In this document: positions 16,806 to 24,978 of the stretch, piece by piece
Layout of the letters: each line of letters opens with the position of its first letter
Numbering within the stretch: position 1 is the first letter of the stretch
NCBI RefSeq assembly: GCF_005047355.1
Contig: NZ_SUMC01000036.1
Coordinates: 20,233 to 84,232 of the forward strand
Direction of reading: 5' to 3'
Source of the DNA: Actinacidiphila oryziradicis
Lineage (GTDB): Bacteria > Actinomycetota > Actinomycetes > Streptomycetales > Streptomycetaceae
Length of the DNA: 64,000 nt
Position numbers and translations under genes: made by a program
The notes under the pieces: generated by a model
The model's input: the letters and a program-made list of their open reading frames with translations, nothing else
What the model was told of the DNA's origin: nothing
Database searches by the model: none

Positions 16806-17567
16806 ATGAACACCCAACTGGACATCCGCCGGGCCGACGACCGCTTCCACACCCGCGCCGGCTGGCTGGACTCCCACCACTGCTTCTCCTTCAGCCGCCA
16901 CTACGACCCCGCCAACACCCACTTCGGGCTGCTCCTGGTCTCCAACGACGACATCGTCGCCCCCGGCACCGGCTTCGAGACCCACCCTCACCGCGACATG
17001 GAGATCGTCACCTGGGTGCTCGACGGCGGCCTCGTCCACCAGGACTCCGAGGGCCACAACGGCGTGATCTACCCGGGTCTCGCCCAGCGCATGAGCGCCG
17101 GTGCCGGCATCCTGCACAGCGAGAAGAACGACTCCTGGAAGCTCACCGGCCAGGCCGAGCACCACGACCCGGTGCACTTCGTGCAGATGTGGGTCTTCCC
17201 CGACGAGCAGGGCATCGAGCCCGGCTACGAACAGCTCGACATCAACGAGGAGCTCAATCGCGGCGGTTGGACCACCGTGGCCTCCGGTATGCCCAAGCAC
17301 CGCGACCACCGTGCCATCTCCATCCGGCAGAAGCACGCCGCTCTGCAGGCCGCCCGCATGACCGCGAACGAGACCCTGCAGATCCCCACCGCGCCCTTCG
17401 TCCATGTCTATGTCGCCAGGGGCGAGGCCGCCCTGGAAGGCGCCGGTCTGCTCACCCCCGGCGACGCCGTGCGCGTCACCGCCGCCGAGGGACAGCGGCT
17501 GACCGCCGGGGGCAGCGGTGCCGAAGTGCTGCTGTGGGAGATGGACACCTCCGTCCAGTTCGGCTGA
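16806..17567 (+). CDS. Pirin family protein (bicupin)
   Basis: A 253-residue bicupin. The N-terminal cupin carries the metal-site residues in FETHPHRDMEIVTWVLDG and RMSAGAGILHSEKN (two His close together, one His and one Glu downstream). The C-terminal half is the pirin C-terminal domain. Bacterial pirins include quercetin 2,3-dioxygenases and redox-linked regulators of metabolism. The ATG at 16806 follows AAGGAG by 11 bases; earlier starts disagree with the family N-terminus RRADDRFHTRAGWL. It starts 70 bases after the Fis-type regulator on the same strand, but cotranscription is uncertain. Confidence 0.9.
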   Translation: MNTQLDIRRADDRFHTRAGWLDSHHCFSFSRHYDPANTHFGLLLVSNDDIVAPGTGFETHPHRDMEIVTWVLDGGLVHQDSEGHNGVIYPGLAQRMSAGAGILHSEKNDSWKLTGQAEHHDPVHFVQMWVFPDEQGIEPGYEQLDINEELNRGGWTTVASGMPKHRDHRAISIRQKHAALQAARMTANETLQIPTAPFVHVYVARGEAALEGAGLLTPGDAVRVTAAEGQRLTAGGSGAEVLLWEMDTSVQFG

Positions 17568-17620
17568 ACAATTCGGCTGAAATCCTGGAACGCGCCGCTC
17601 ATGGCGCACGTTCTTCAGCC

Positions 17621-17854
17621 ATGAGCGCAGAACAACCCCAGGCAGAACAACCCCAGGGGGACGACTGGGACGACGTCGTCCTCGACGCCGAATTCATCCG
17701 TTCCGCCGGAGCGCGCGAGCCCGCTGCCCGCACCCGTATGCTCGCCGCCCGCTGGCGCCGCGAAGGCAGTCCCGATCCGCAGCCATGGCGCGCCGACGAG
17801 CCCCCGGCCGGCTGGTTCTGGAGCAGGGCCCGCCGGCGCCGGCGCCGCGGCTGA
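17621..17854 (+). CDS. Conserved small hypothetical protein
   Basis: A 77-residue protein beginning MSAEQPQAEQPQGDDWDD. It has VVLDAEFIRSAGAREPAARTR, then PWRADEPPAGWFWSRARRRRRRG with an Arg-rich C-terminus. Codon usage is typical for the genome and the pattern of acidic start, conserved DDW and PAGWFW motif is one I associate with a widespread Streptomyces family without assigned function. No signal peptide. It follows pirin by 53 bases. A nucleic-acid-binding tail is possible but unproven. Confidence 0.7.
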   Translation: MSAEQPQAEQPQGDDWDDVVLDAEFIRSAGAREPAARTRMLAARWRREGSPDPQPWRADEPPAGWFWSRARRRRRRG

Positions 17855-17897
17855 CCCGGTGGCCGCCATCGCTCCGCCACGGGCGCGACCGTCCGCC

Positions 17898-17967
17898 CGT
17901 GAAACGCGTCTTCATACCTGCCGCGGGGGCAATCCGTAACGAGCCTTGGGTCTACTCACGTGAAACG
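17898..17967. repeat. Direct repeat CGTGAAACG-N-CTTCAT upstream of NUDIX
   Basis: CGTGAAACG followed shortly by CTTCAT occurs at 17898 and again at 17959, 61 bases apart, in the 291-bp gap between the small protein and the NUDIX gene. The second copy is part of an inverted pair GTGAAA/TTTCAC (17960-17965, 17976-17981). These may be binding sites of a regulator of the NUDIX gene. Confidence 0.35.
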
Positions 17968-18145
17968 TAGCTTCATTTCACTGGACCCGGCCCAGCGGAG
18001 ATCGTGGCGACATCCTGGTCCCCGCCGGGCACGGTGTTCGAGACGATCTCGTGGCGACGGCCATTCCGGGCGCCTCTCGGCGAGACTCGGCCAGGCTTAC
18101 AAAAGCCCTGGCCGCAGGCATTGCCTTCCCGGTAGCGTCGGTGAA

Positions 18146-18982
18146 ATGGACCTGCATGCCGGAGTAATCCTCTTTCACGGTGAGCGGCTCGCTTTACATG
18201 ACTCCTACGCTCTGCCCGGCGGCCTGGTGCCGTGGGGCGGCGACTTGGCCGCAGCGGCCGTCGACGCGGCGCGCACGACGCTCGGCTGCGAGGTGTCCGT
18301 CGACTCCCAGCCGTGTCTGGAGGTGCGCGGCTCCGCTGTCACCACTGTCTACTTCCGTGCGACGTCGAGGGATGCCCCGGGCCGGGGCCAACTGCTGACG
18401 CGCGAACAGGCCCTGCACGCCCCGCTCGCGCCCTGGACCGCCAGCGAGGCCATCCTGCGCTCCTGGTCCGGCACGCCATGGTGGAAGGGCCGCCTTGTCG
18501 TGGAGGACCCGTACGGCCGGCCTCCGCAGCGGACCCGTGCCGGGGCTGTCGTCATCCGGGACGCCCGGATGCTGCTCATCGAATACCGCGACCGCCGCGA
18601 GACCGGGTACGAGATCCCCGGCGGCGGCGTGGAGCGTGGTGAGACACCCGAGATGGCCGTCCTGCGTGAACTCACCGAGGAGACCGGGCTCTCGGGACGG
18701 GTAGGCCGCGAGATCGCCCAGGTCAACCGTTCCATCAGGGGCTCGCACCCGGGCCACTACTTCCTGGTGAAGGCGGAGGGCGAGATCGCTCCTCGCGAGA
18801 CCCTGGACCTCGACGGCGACGCCTGCCCCGTATGGATCCCGGTCGGCGAGCTGCCCGCCACCCCGCTCTGGCCCAAGCGTCTCGGCTGGCGCATCGCCCA
18901 CTGGTACCGGCACGGCTGGCCCGACCCGCCCGCCGTGCTCTGCGACTCCCTGCGTGACCTGCGCCTGCCGTGCGACTGGTGA
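18146..18982 (+). CDS. NUDIX hydrolase, tandem-domain
   Basis: A 278-residue protein with two NUDIX-like halves. The C-terminal half holds a perfect NUDIX box, GGGVERGETPEMAVLREL plus TEETGL (pattern GX5EX7REUXEEXGU), and should hydrolyse nucleoside diphosphates linked to another moiety. The N-terminal half (residues 1-110: VILFHGERLALHDSYALPGG, AARTTLGCEV) keeps the fold but has lost the catalytic Glu residues. Leu17 is encoded by TTA (18194-18196), so translation should depend on bldA. The gene ends eight bases before a MITE-like insertion. Confidence 0.85.
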   Translation: MDLHAGVILFHGERLALHDSYALPGGLVPWGGDLAAAAVDAARTTLGCEVSVDSQPCLEVRGSAVTTVYFRATSRDAPGRGQLLTREQALHAPLAPWTASEAILRSWSGTPWWKGRLVVEDPYGRPPQRTRAGAVVIRDARMLLIEYRDRRETGYEIPGGGVERGETPEMAVLRELTEETGLSGRVGREIAQVNRSIRGSHPGHYFLVKAEGEIAPRETLDLDGDACPVWIPVGELPATPLWPKRLGWRIAHWYRHGWPDPPAVLCDSLRDLRLPCDW

Positions 18983-18990
18983 CCGCCTGA

Positions 18991-19217
18991 GAGCCTGTCG
19001 GGTGACCTTCGATCGGGCGGAGGCGGTCTGGTGCGTGCGATTCCAAGGCGCCGGGATGTCCTCGATGGGGTCCCCCCTGCTCGAGCGAAGCCGAGAGCCT
19101 GGGGGTGGGGGTACCTCCCAGCCGAAGGCTGGGGGAGAGCTACTAGGGCATTTCGGCAACGCGGGAAGCGTGCGTGCCAGGGCGTGGCCGCCCGATCAGA
19201 GGTCACCCGACAGGCTC
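18991..19217. mobile_element. MITE-like element, 227 bp, with terminal inverted repeats
   Basis: The left end GAGCCTGTCGGGTGACC (18991-19007) and the right end GGTCACCCGACAGGCTC (19201-19217) are perfect 17-bp inverted complements; similarity continues inward for roughly 30 more bases with mismatches. Both ends abut the trinucleotide TGA, a likely 3-bp target duplication. Inside is a palindromic Streptomyces-type dispersed repeat (CCCAGCC/GGCTGGG around 19117-19133). No transposase is encoded. GAG-starting ends with a TNA duplication fit a non-autonomous derivative of an IS5-group element, which is inference. Confidence 0.75.
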
Positions 19218-19468
19218 TGAGCCGCCGGAGCGCCGGTCGTCGGTCCCTAACGGCGTAGACCGGCGGTGCCAAGCCCACCGCGACCCAAAAGCCCGGCCGC
19301 TCCCCGAAGGTCCGCCGGAGGGGCCCGAGGTGACGGCACCACTGGTGCGGATATGGGCGTTCGCACCGCAAGGAGCGGCGGTTTCCGGTCTGCGCGGAGC
19401 GGGTCGTGGGCGTACTACGGATGGCAGAGGGGCCGGAAGCGCCGGTTCCGCCGTGCCGAGGAGGCATC

Positions 19469-19831
19469 ATGCAGCAGGGACAGATGGCCGCAATGAGCAA
19501 GGAGATGCAGCGCTGCGTGGAGGCGTGCATGGCCTGCCACACCATGTGCGAGCAGGCGATGAGCTCCACCCTGCAGATGGGCGGCGGCCAGGCCGAGATG
19601 CAGATCATGCGCGCGCTCATGGACTGCACCGAGCTGACCCGGATCTGCGCGGACATGATGATGCGCAGGTCGCCGCTGATGGCGGAGATGTGCGCGATGT
19701 GCGCGCGGGCATGCGAGATGTGCGCGGAGGCGTGCATGTCGATGCCGAACGACCCGCAGATGGCGCGATGTGCGGAGTCCTGTCGTAAGTGCGCCGAGAT
19801 GTGCCGCTCGATGGCGGGCGCGGCTGCCTGA
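19469..19831 (+). CDS. Cys-rich four-helix bundle copper-binding-type protein (DUF326)
   Basis: A 120-residue cytosolic protein, very rich in Cys and Met. Cys pairs such as CVEACMACHTMCEQ, MCAMCARACEMCAEAC and CAESCRKCAEMC recur at helical spacing, as in the Csp/YhjQ-type (DUF326) four-helix bundles whose inward-facing thiols store Cu(I). The ATG at 19469 has GAGGAGG four bases upstream. There is no signal peptide, so a cytosolic copper store is the likely role. The gene stands alone after the MITE; the usual copper exporter genes are absent here. Confidence 0.87.
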   Translation: MQQGQMAAMSKEMQRCVEACMACHTMCEQAMSSTLQMGGGQAEMQIMRALMDCTELTRICADMMMRRSPLMAEMCAMCARACEMCAEACMSMPNDPQMARCAESCRKCAEMCRSMAGAAA

Positions 19832-19844
19832 CCGGGCCTGTCCT

Positions 19845-19879
19845 GGGTGCCGTCGGGCCGGTCGGGGCCGGCGGCACCC
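19845..19879 (+). terminator. Hairpin downstream of copper-binding-type gene
   Basis: GGGTGCCG and CGGCACCC pair around an inner GCCGG/CCGGC stem, 14 bases after the stop codon. There is no T-tract, as often in Streptomyces, so it is a probable rather than proven terminator. Confidence 0.45.
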
Positions 19880-19974
19880 GTCGGTGCCGGAGCGCCTGGC
19901 GGCCGAGGTCGTGCTCTGGGTACGGCGAGAGCGTTGACAGTCGGCAGGGAGGGGCGGACACTCGGGCCCATCGA

Positions 19975-19994
19975 CAGTGAATAAAAGTTCACTG
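19975..19994. promoter_or_regulatory. Operator-like palindrome upstream of aldehyde dehydrogenase
   Basis: CAGTGAA and TTCACTG flank the A/T-rich spacer TAAAAG, forming a perfect 7-bp-arm palindrome 72 bases before the dehydrogenase ATG. In this GC-rich genome such an A/T-rich dyad is a good candidate for a repressor site and overlaps where a promoter would be expected. Confidence 0.5.
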
Positions 19995-20065
19995 GACGAA
20001 CCTTCCTGGCAGCGGCGCCGGAAGGGACGCCGGATCCCGCTGCCCCGACGTTCTCGAGGACAGCC

Positions 20066-21535
20066 ATGACCATTTCCCGCGGGCTCATCATCAATGGCCA
20101 GGAGGTCCCGGCCTCCTCCGGCCGCACCACGCCGGACATCAGCCCGTGGACCGGGGACACCTACGCCGAGATCGCAGCCGGCACGGTCGCTGATGTCACC
20201 CGCGCGGTCGACGCCGCCGAGGCGGCCTTCGAGGAGTGGGCGGCCACCGCGCCCTCCCGGCGCCGCGAGATCTTCCTGCGGGCCGCCGAGATCCTCGCCC
20301 ACCGCACCGAGGAGATCATCGCGCTGATGGCCGCCGAGGTCGGCGGAGCCGCCCCCTGGGCCGGCTTCAACGCCCACCTTGCCGCGAACATCCTCTTCGA
20401 AGCCGCCGCCGCGGTCTCCCAGCCCACCGGCCAGACCCTCGCCACCGACATACCGGGCGCCTACTCCCTCCAGATACGGGTACCGGTCGGCGTCGTCGCC
20501 GCGATCGCGCCGTGGAACGCGCCGGTCATCCTCGGGGTGCGTGCGGTCGCGCTGCCGCTCGCCGTGGGAAATACGGTCGTGGCCAAGCCCAGCGAGGACG
20601 CGCCCATCGCCTGCGGGCTACTGATCGCCGACGTACTCCACGAGGCCGGTCTCCCTGCCGGTGTGCTCAATGTCGTCACCAACGACCGCGCCGACGCTCC
20701 CGCCATAGTCGGCGCCCTCATCGGCGACCCCCGGGTGCGGATGGTCAACTTCACCGGTTCCACCGAGGTCGGACGCGCCGTCGGTGTCCAGGCCGCCCAG
20801 CACCTCAAGCCCGCGGTCCTCGAACTCGGCGGCAAGAACGCCCTGCTCGTCCTGGAGGACGCCGATGTCGACTACGCCGTGGACGCCGCCGTCTTCGGGT
20901 CGTTCATGAACTCCGGCCAGATCTGCATGTGTATCGACCGCGTGATCGTGCACCGCTCGGTCGCCGAGGAGTTCACGGCCAAGTTCGCCAAACGCGTCGA
21001 CTCCCTGCCCTACGGCGACCCCTCCGACCCGGCCACCGCGGTCGGCCCGGTGGTCAACACCCGCGCCGCCGAGCGCGTCTCGGCTCTCATCGACGAGGCT
21101 GTGGCGAAGGGCGCGACCCTCGCCACCGGCACCGGAGCGGTCGAGGGCAATGGCACCCTCATCAAGCCCGTCGTCCTCACCGGTGTCACCAAGGACGCCA
21201 AGATCTACTACGACGAGATCTTCGGCCCCGCCACCGTCGTTCATGTGGTGGACTCGGCCGACGAGGCTGTGACGCTGGCCAACGACACCTCACACGGGCT
21301 GACCGCCGGTGTCATCACCGAGGACCTACGCACCGGCATCGACGTCGCCCGCCGCATCCGGACCGGCATCGTCCATGTCAACGACCAGTCGATCGCCGAC
21401 GAGCCCCAGGCGCCCTTCGGCGGCGTCAAGAGCTCCGGCTACGGGCGCTTCGGCGGCCAGGCGGGAGTCGAGGCCTTCACCGACACCCGCTGGATCACCG
21501 TCCAGGCGCAGGGACACGCCCACTTCCCGATATAG
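20066..21535 (+). CDS. Aldehyde dehydrogenase (benzaldehyde/vanillin-type)
   Basis: A 489-residue NAD(P)-dependent aldehyde dehydrogenase oxidising an aldehyde to its acid. Seen are the Asn site in IAPWNAPVILG, the nucleotide segment VAKPSEDAP, FTGSTEVGRAV, the general-base Glu in VLELGGKNALL and the nucleophile Cys in MNSGQICMCIDR, then EIFGPATVVHVV near the end. The sequence is closest in style to aromatic aldehyde dehydrogenases, which would suit a genome region with hydroxyquinol genes, but the substrate is not determinable. The ATG at 20066 follows GAGGA; an operator-like dyad precedes it and a strong hairpin follows. Confidence 0.9.
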   Translation: MTISRGLIINGQEVPASSGRTTPDISPWTGDTYAEIAAGTVADVTRAVDAAEAAFEEWAATAPSRRREIFLRAAEILAHRTEEIIALMAAEVGGAAPWAGFNAHLAANILFEAAAAVSQPTGQTLATDIPGAYSLQIRVPVGVVAAIAPWNAPVILGVRAVALPLAVGNTVVAKPSEDAPIACGLLIADVLHEAGLPAGVLNVVTNDRADAPAIVGALIGDPRVRMVNFTGSTEVGRAVGVQAAQHLKPAVLELGGKNALLVLEDADVDYAVDAAVFGSFMNSGQICMCIDRVIVHRSVAEEFTAKFAKRVDSLPYGDPSDPATAVGPVVNTRAAERVSALIDEAVAKGATLATGTGAVEGNGTLIKPVVLTGVTKDAKIYYDEIFGPATVVHVVDSADEAVTLANDTSHGLTAGVITEDLRTGIDVARRIRTGIVHVNDQSIADEPQAPFGGVKSSGYGRFGGQAGVEAFTDTRWITVQAQGHAHFPI

Positions 21536-21558
21536 GACATCCAGGCCGTATCCTCCTG

Positions 21559-21590
21559 CCCGCAGAGCCCGCCGTCGGCGGCTCTGCGGG
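21559..21590 (+). terminator. 11-bp-stem hairpin after aldehyde dehydrogenase
   Basis: CCCGCAGAGCC and GGCTCTGCGGG pair perfectly around a 10-base loop, starting 24 bases after the stop. No T-run follows. It is the probable transcription terminator and lies next to the decayed GH43 remnant. Confidence 0.6.
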
Positions 21591-21702
21591 TGCCGTTCAG
21601 GTCCTGCGCGCACACCCCGGCGAACGCCCCGGAGAAGCGCAGCCCGTTCCCGTAGTCGCCGGAGAGCATGGTCGCGTCGAGGACCGGGCCGACGAGGCGC
21701 CG
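21590..21702 (-). pseudogene. Relic of GH43-type glycosidase C-terminus
   Basis: On the minus strand one frame reads VGPVLDATMLSGDYGNG, then LRFSGAFAGVCAQDLNGT. This matches the closing strand motif of GH43 arabinofuranosidase/xylosidase proteins, where a phrase like FTGAFVGxxxQDL is followed by the terminal DFDxFxY. That ending is missing and the upstream frame degenerates into Arg/Pro-rich shadow sequence. No start or catalytic domain remains. I infer a deletion that left only a fragment of a lost sugar-degradation gene. Confidence 0.5.
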
Positions 21703-21877
21703 GTGACCCGCACCGAGCTGTCGACCCGGCTGGCCGAGCGGGCGAGCACAGCGCCGCCGAAGGAATGTGCCCGGGCTGCGCGGCCTCCGGCCGTGCCCTC
21801 CTCAAAGCCGGACGGGTTCGGTCTGCTCGGGCCTCACCTCTTGTGAGCGGCAATCCGGGACGGCCATCCTGCTCCGC

Positions 21878-22495
21878 ATGACTCCACAAGCGGTGATCCG
21901 CCCCTACCGCCACGAGGACCGGGCCGCCCTCTACGACATCTGCGTACGCACCGGCCACGAGGGCGGCGACGCCCGGCACCTGTACTCCGACCAGGAGTTG
22001 CTGCCCAGCATCTTCGCCGGTCCGTACGCGCGGTTGGAGCCGGATCTCGCCTTCGTGGCCGACGACGGCTGCCGGGCGGTCGGCTACATCGTCGGCACCG
22101 CCGACACCGAGGCGTTCGTCGAGCGCTACCGGAAGGAGTGGCTGCCGGCGCTCGCCTACCGCTATCCGCCGCCGGAGGGGCCACCGGTGACGCCGAGCGA
22201 GGAGATGACAGGACTCATGCACTGTCCGGAGCGGATGGTCCTGCCCGAGCTGGCCGGTTACCCGGCGCATCTGCACATCGATCTGCTGCCGTCCCACCAG
22301 CGGGCCGGCCATGGGCGGGCGTTGATGGAGCGGTTCCTCGGCGCGCTCGCGGACAAGGGAGTCAAGGCCGTGCACCTGGGGATGCTCACCGCGAATACCC
22401 CGGCCCGGGCGTTCTACGATCGCCTCGGGTTCCACGAGATCCCGGTGGCCGATCCCGGGCCGCTCACCTATCTCGGGCGCAGTACCGGGCAGTGA
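21878..22495 (+). CDS. GNAT family N-acetyltransferase
   Basis: A 205-residue acetyltransferase. The N-terminal IRPYRHEDRAALYDICVRT is the usual GNAT opening; the acetyl-CoA loop is HIDLLPSHQRAGHGRALM (QRAGHG), and HLGMLTANTPARAFYDRLGF closes the fold. A long insertion (about residues 85-130) between strands resembles the GNAT domain found in O-GlcNAcase-related and sugar-island acetyltransferases. It lies between relics of sugar genes, so may originally have belonged to a glycan-utilisation locus. Acceptor unknown. Confidence 0.85.
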   Translation: MTPQAVIRPYRHEDRAALYDICVRTGHEGGDARHLYSDQELLPSIFAGPYARLEPDLAFVADDGCRAVGYIVGTADTEAFVERYRKEWLPALAYRYPPPEGPPVTPSEEMTGLMHCPERMVLPELAGYPAHLHIDLLPSHQRAGHGRALMERFLGALADKGVKAVHLGMLTANTPARAFYDRLGFHEIPVADPGPLTYLGRSTGQ

Positions 22496-22532
22496 GGAGT
22501 GAACCGTTTCACAAACCTGCGGCACACCTCTA

Positions 22533-22545
22533 GGAAGCGCTTGCC
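22533..22545. promoter_or_regulatory. LacI-family operator-like palindrome
   Basis: GGAAGCGCTTGCC contains the symmetrical core AAGCGCTT typical of LacI/GalR-type operators in Streptomyces sugar genes. It stands 30 bases before the start of the truncated DUF2264 frame, without an adjacent intact LacI gene in the window. It is probably a surviving control site of the lost sugar island. Confidence 0.6.
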
Positions 22546-22574
22546 GGGCTGACGTACCGTCCTGGCGGCCGCTC

Positions 22575-23576
22575 ATGTTCGGCGGGGACGGCGCCCCCAT
22601 GCACCAAGGGCGTTCACTCACCTACCGCATGGCCACCACCGCCCCGCTCTGGCTCGGCGCCCTCACCGGCCACACCCCGCTCCCCCCCGGGACCACCCGC
22701 CGGCTCGCCGAAGGCGTGCTGCAGGCGTACTCCGGACCGGCCTCCCCCTACTGGGCGAGCAAAGGCTTTCTGGGCCTGCTGCTCCCGGCCGGCCACGGGG
22801 TGTGGACCGCGGTCGAGGAGGCCGGGCCGGCCGAGCTCGCGGACGCGGTCACCCCGTTCCGCGGCCCGAACTGGCTGATCCAGTCCACCGCCGCCGACGG
22901 CCTCGTACGGCTGCACAACCACGGCAGCCAGGACGCACGCTACGACCCCCACTACAGCCGTCTCGCCTATTCGACGGCCACCGGCCCGGTCCCGCAAGGC
23001 CGTCCCCAGGACAACCACTTCGGCCTGCTCGGCGCCGACGGCCTCGCCTCGCCGCGCACCCGTATCGAACCCCTCGGCACCGGCGACGGCTGGGCCGCCT
23101 CCCGCTCCCGGGCCGGCGACGCCCGCGTCATCAGCCTTGTCCTCGCACAGGGGCCCACCGAGGTTCGAGTCCACCTCGTCACCGGCGCCCCGGCCGGCAC
23201 CCCCGTCCGCCAGACCGGCTGGGCCGCCGACGACGCCCTGCGCTCAGAACTCCACCCCGTCCACGGCCTCGCCGCAGCCCCCGGCCTCCCTCCGGCCCCC
23301 ACCGCCTACGCCGACGCGGTCACCGCCCCGGCCCTCGCCGGCACCAGCGTCAGCGCCGGTGACGGCACCGTCGGCAGCCTCCACGTCTGCCTCGCCCGCC
23401 TCACGGCCGGCCCCGACCCGGCACCGCTGCGCACTCTCGTCCAGGTCCAGGTCCGGGTCCAGGCGCAGGGCACCGGTCACCACATCACCGCCCGCTGGCC
23501 CGACGGCACCGTCCACCGTGCCCGGCTCACCCCCGACGGCGTAACCGTGGAATCGGCGGCGGCGAACGGTCGTTGA
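22575..23576 (+). pseudogene. DUF2264 protein, N-terminally truncated with internal deletion
   Basis: The 333-residue frame matches only the later part of DUF2264 proteins (usually about 600 or more residues). It begins inside the domain at DGAPMHQGRSLTYRMA, and TRRLAEGVLQ jumps straight to AYSGPASPYWASKGF. From memory, family members have about 25 more residues there, including a GWHGPF-type segment. The C-terminal beta-rich part appears complete. A LacI-type operator directly precedes the truncated start, so a deletion seems to have joined a promoter to mid-gene. The remaining frame is open and could be expressed, but loss of the catalytic-type N-terminal barrel makes function doubtful. Confidence 0.7.
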
Positions 23577-23583
23577 GCAAGCC

Positions 23584-24024
23584 ATGACGGACACCGACGC
23601 ACTCCAGGACGCCCTGCTCCAACTGCTGGCCGACACCAAGGGCGGCGTACTGGTCACCCTCAAAGGTGACGGCCGGCCCCAGCTGTCGAACGTAACGCAC
23701 GTGTACTACCCCAAGGAGCGGATCATCCGGGTCTCCATCACGGATTCCCGCGCCAAGACCAGGAACCTCCGCCGCGACCCGCGCGCCACCTACCACGTCA
23801 CCACCCCGGACCGTTGGTCCTACGCCGTCGCCGAGGGCACCGCCGAACTCACCCCCGTCGCCGCCGACCCGCACGACGCCACTGTCGAGGAACTCATCAC
23901 CCTCTACCGCGACGTCCAGGGGGAGCACCCCGACTGGGACGACTACCGCCGTGCCATGGTCGAGGACCAGCGGCTCGTCCTGCGACTGCATGTGGACCGC
24001 GTCTACGGCCAGGCCCGGACCTGA
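23584..24024 (+). CDS. PPOX-class F420-dependent oxidoreductase
   Basis: A 146-residue split-barrel flavin/deazaflavin-binding protein. The segments GGVLVTLKGDGRPQLSNVTH, IRVSITDSRAKTRNLRRDPR and WSYAVAEGTAELTP follow the actinobacterial F420-dependent PPOX-class pattern, in which reduced F420 is used for two-electron reductions. It starts seven bases after the DUF2264 relic and ends before a tandem-repeat region. It may have been the last gene of the decayed unit or an unrelated single gene; the substrate cannot be read from sequence. Confidence 0.87.
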   Translation: MTDTDALQDALLQLLADTKGGVLVTLKGDGRPQLSNVTHVYYPKERIIRVSITDSRAKTRNLRRDPRATYHVTTPDRWSYAVAEGTAELTPVAADPHDATVEELITLYRDVQGEHPDWDDYRRAMVEDQRLVLRLHVDRVYGQART

Positions 24025-24032
24025 GCGGAGCC

Positions 24033-24064
24033 ATTCGGGTATTCGGGTATTCGGGTATTCGGGT
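24033..24064. repeat. Four tandem copies of ATTCGGGT
   Basis: The octamer ATTCGGGT is repeated exactly four times, followed at once by TCCGAAC, TCCGAAC and ACCGAAT motifs that restate the same bases inverted. It lies nine bases after the oxidoreductase stop and upstream of the GH25 gene. It could be slippage or a cluster of protein-binding half-sites. Confidence 0.75.
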
Positions 24065-24198
24065 CCGAACATGTCCGAACGGAACCGAATAGGAGAAGGA
24101 GAAGCTGAGCAGATCCGCAAAACCTGGTCGCAGCGCCCGCCGCTGGTTTGCCACCATGGAAGCGCAAGAAAACGGACAACGCCGAACGGGGGCGGTAC

Positions 24199-24972
24199 AT
24201 GAGTACCTGCCGCGGAATCGACCTCTCCGTCTATCAGGGCGTACAGGACTGGGACGCGCGCAAGGCCGAAGGCGTGGTCTTCGCCTTCGCCAAGGCCAGC
24301 GAAGGCGAGCACACGCGCGACACGCACTTCAAGACCCACATCACCGGCATCAAGAACGCCGGACTCATCCCCGGCGCCTACCACTTCGCCTGGCCGAACC
24401 AGGATGTCGCCACCGAGGCCGCCAACTACATCGCCGCGGTGAAGGCGTACGCCGGTGACGGCTTCATCCACTGGCTCGACCTGGAACCCAGATCCGACGG
24501 CACCAACTACGCGGGCCGCACCAACGCCCAGATCGCCGCCTGGGCCGAACGCTGGATCGCGCTGGTCCAGGAGGCCTACCCAGACCGGCGGGTCGGCATC
24601 TACACCTCCGGCGACGACATCGCCAAGGGCCACGCGCCCGCCGACGCGCCCCTGTGGTATCCCGCCTACCCCTGGAGCGGCTCGCCCTCCTACGCCGAGG
24701 CCGAGGCTGCCACCCGCCCCAGCCCCTCCGGCCGGACGCCGCTGTTCTGGCAGTTCACCTCGAGCCCCCTCGACCGGTCCATCTGCTACCTGACATCCGA
24801 CGAGCTGCGTGCCTGGGCGGGCTCCGCCGCCGCCGAGGAGGACGACGTGCCCATATGCACCAGCCTGGGCAAGACGCTGGACCAGGCCCCGGTGCGGGGC
24901 GCGGGTACTGCCCGATGGGCGGAATTCAGCACAGCGGTCGGCGGGCGTCGGCCCGTCCGCCAGGACAAGTAG
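24199..24972 (+). CDS. GH25 lysozyme-like protein
   Basis: A 257-residue protein with a GH25 muramidase-type barrel: GIDLSVYQGVQDWDARK at the start (catalytic-end Asp), GAYHFAWPNQD, IHWLDLEPRSDG (the acidic pair that cleaves the glycan), YTSGDD and LFWQFTSSPLDRS at the end. GH25 enzymes cut MurNAc-GlcNAc bonds. No signal peptide is seen, as in many phage-derived or non-classically exported members. After residue 220 a tail starting TSLGKTLDQ resembles the beginning of an accessory domain but stops about 30 residues later, so the C-terminus may be shortened. The next GNAT gene follows after six bases. Confidence 0.87.
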   Translation: MSTCRGIDLSVYQGVQDWDARKAEGVVFAFAKASEGEHTRDTHFKTHITGIKNAGLIPGAYHFAWPNQDVATEAANYIAAVKAYAGDGFIHWLDLEPRSDGTNYAGRTNAQIAAWAERWIALVQEAYPDRRVGIYTSGDDIAKGHAPADAPLWYPAYPWSGSPSYAEAEAATRPSPSGRTPLFWQFTSSPLDRSICYLTSDELRAWAGSAAAEEDDVPICTSLGKTLDQAPVRGAGTARWAEFSTAVGGRRPVRQDK

Positions 24973-24978
24973 CAGCCA

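Noticed and set aside
23160..23175. GGTTCGAGTCC resembling a tRNA T-loop
   Set aside because: It encodes EVRVHLV in the DUF2264 frame and no cloverleaf or acceptor stem flanks it.
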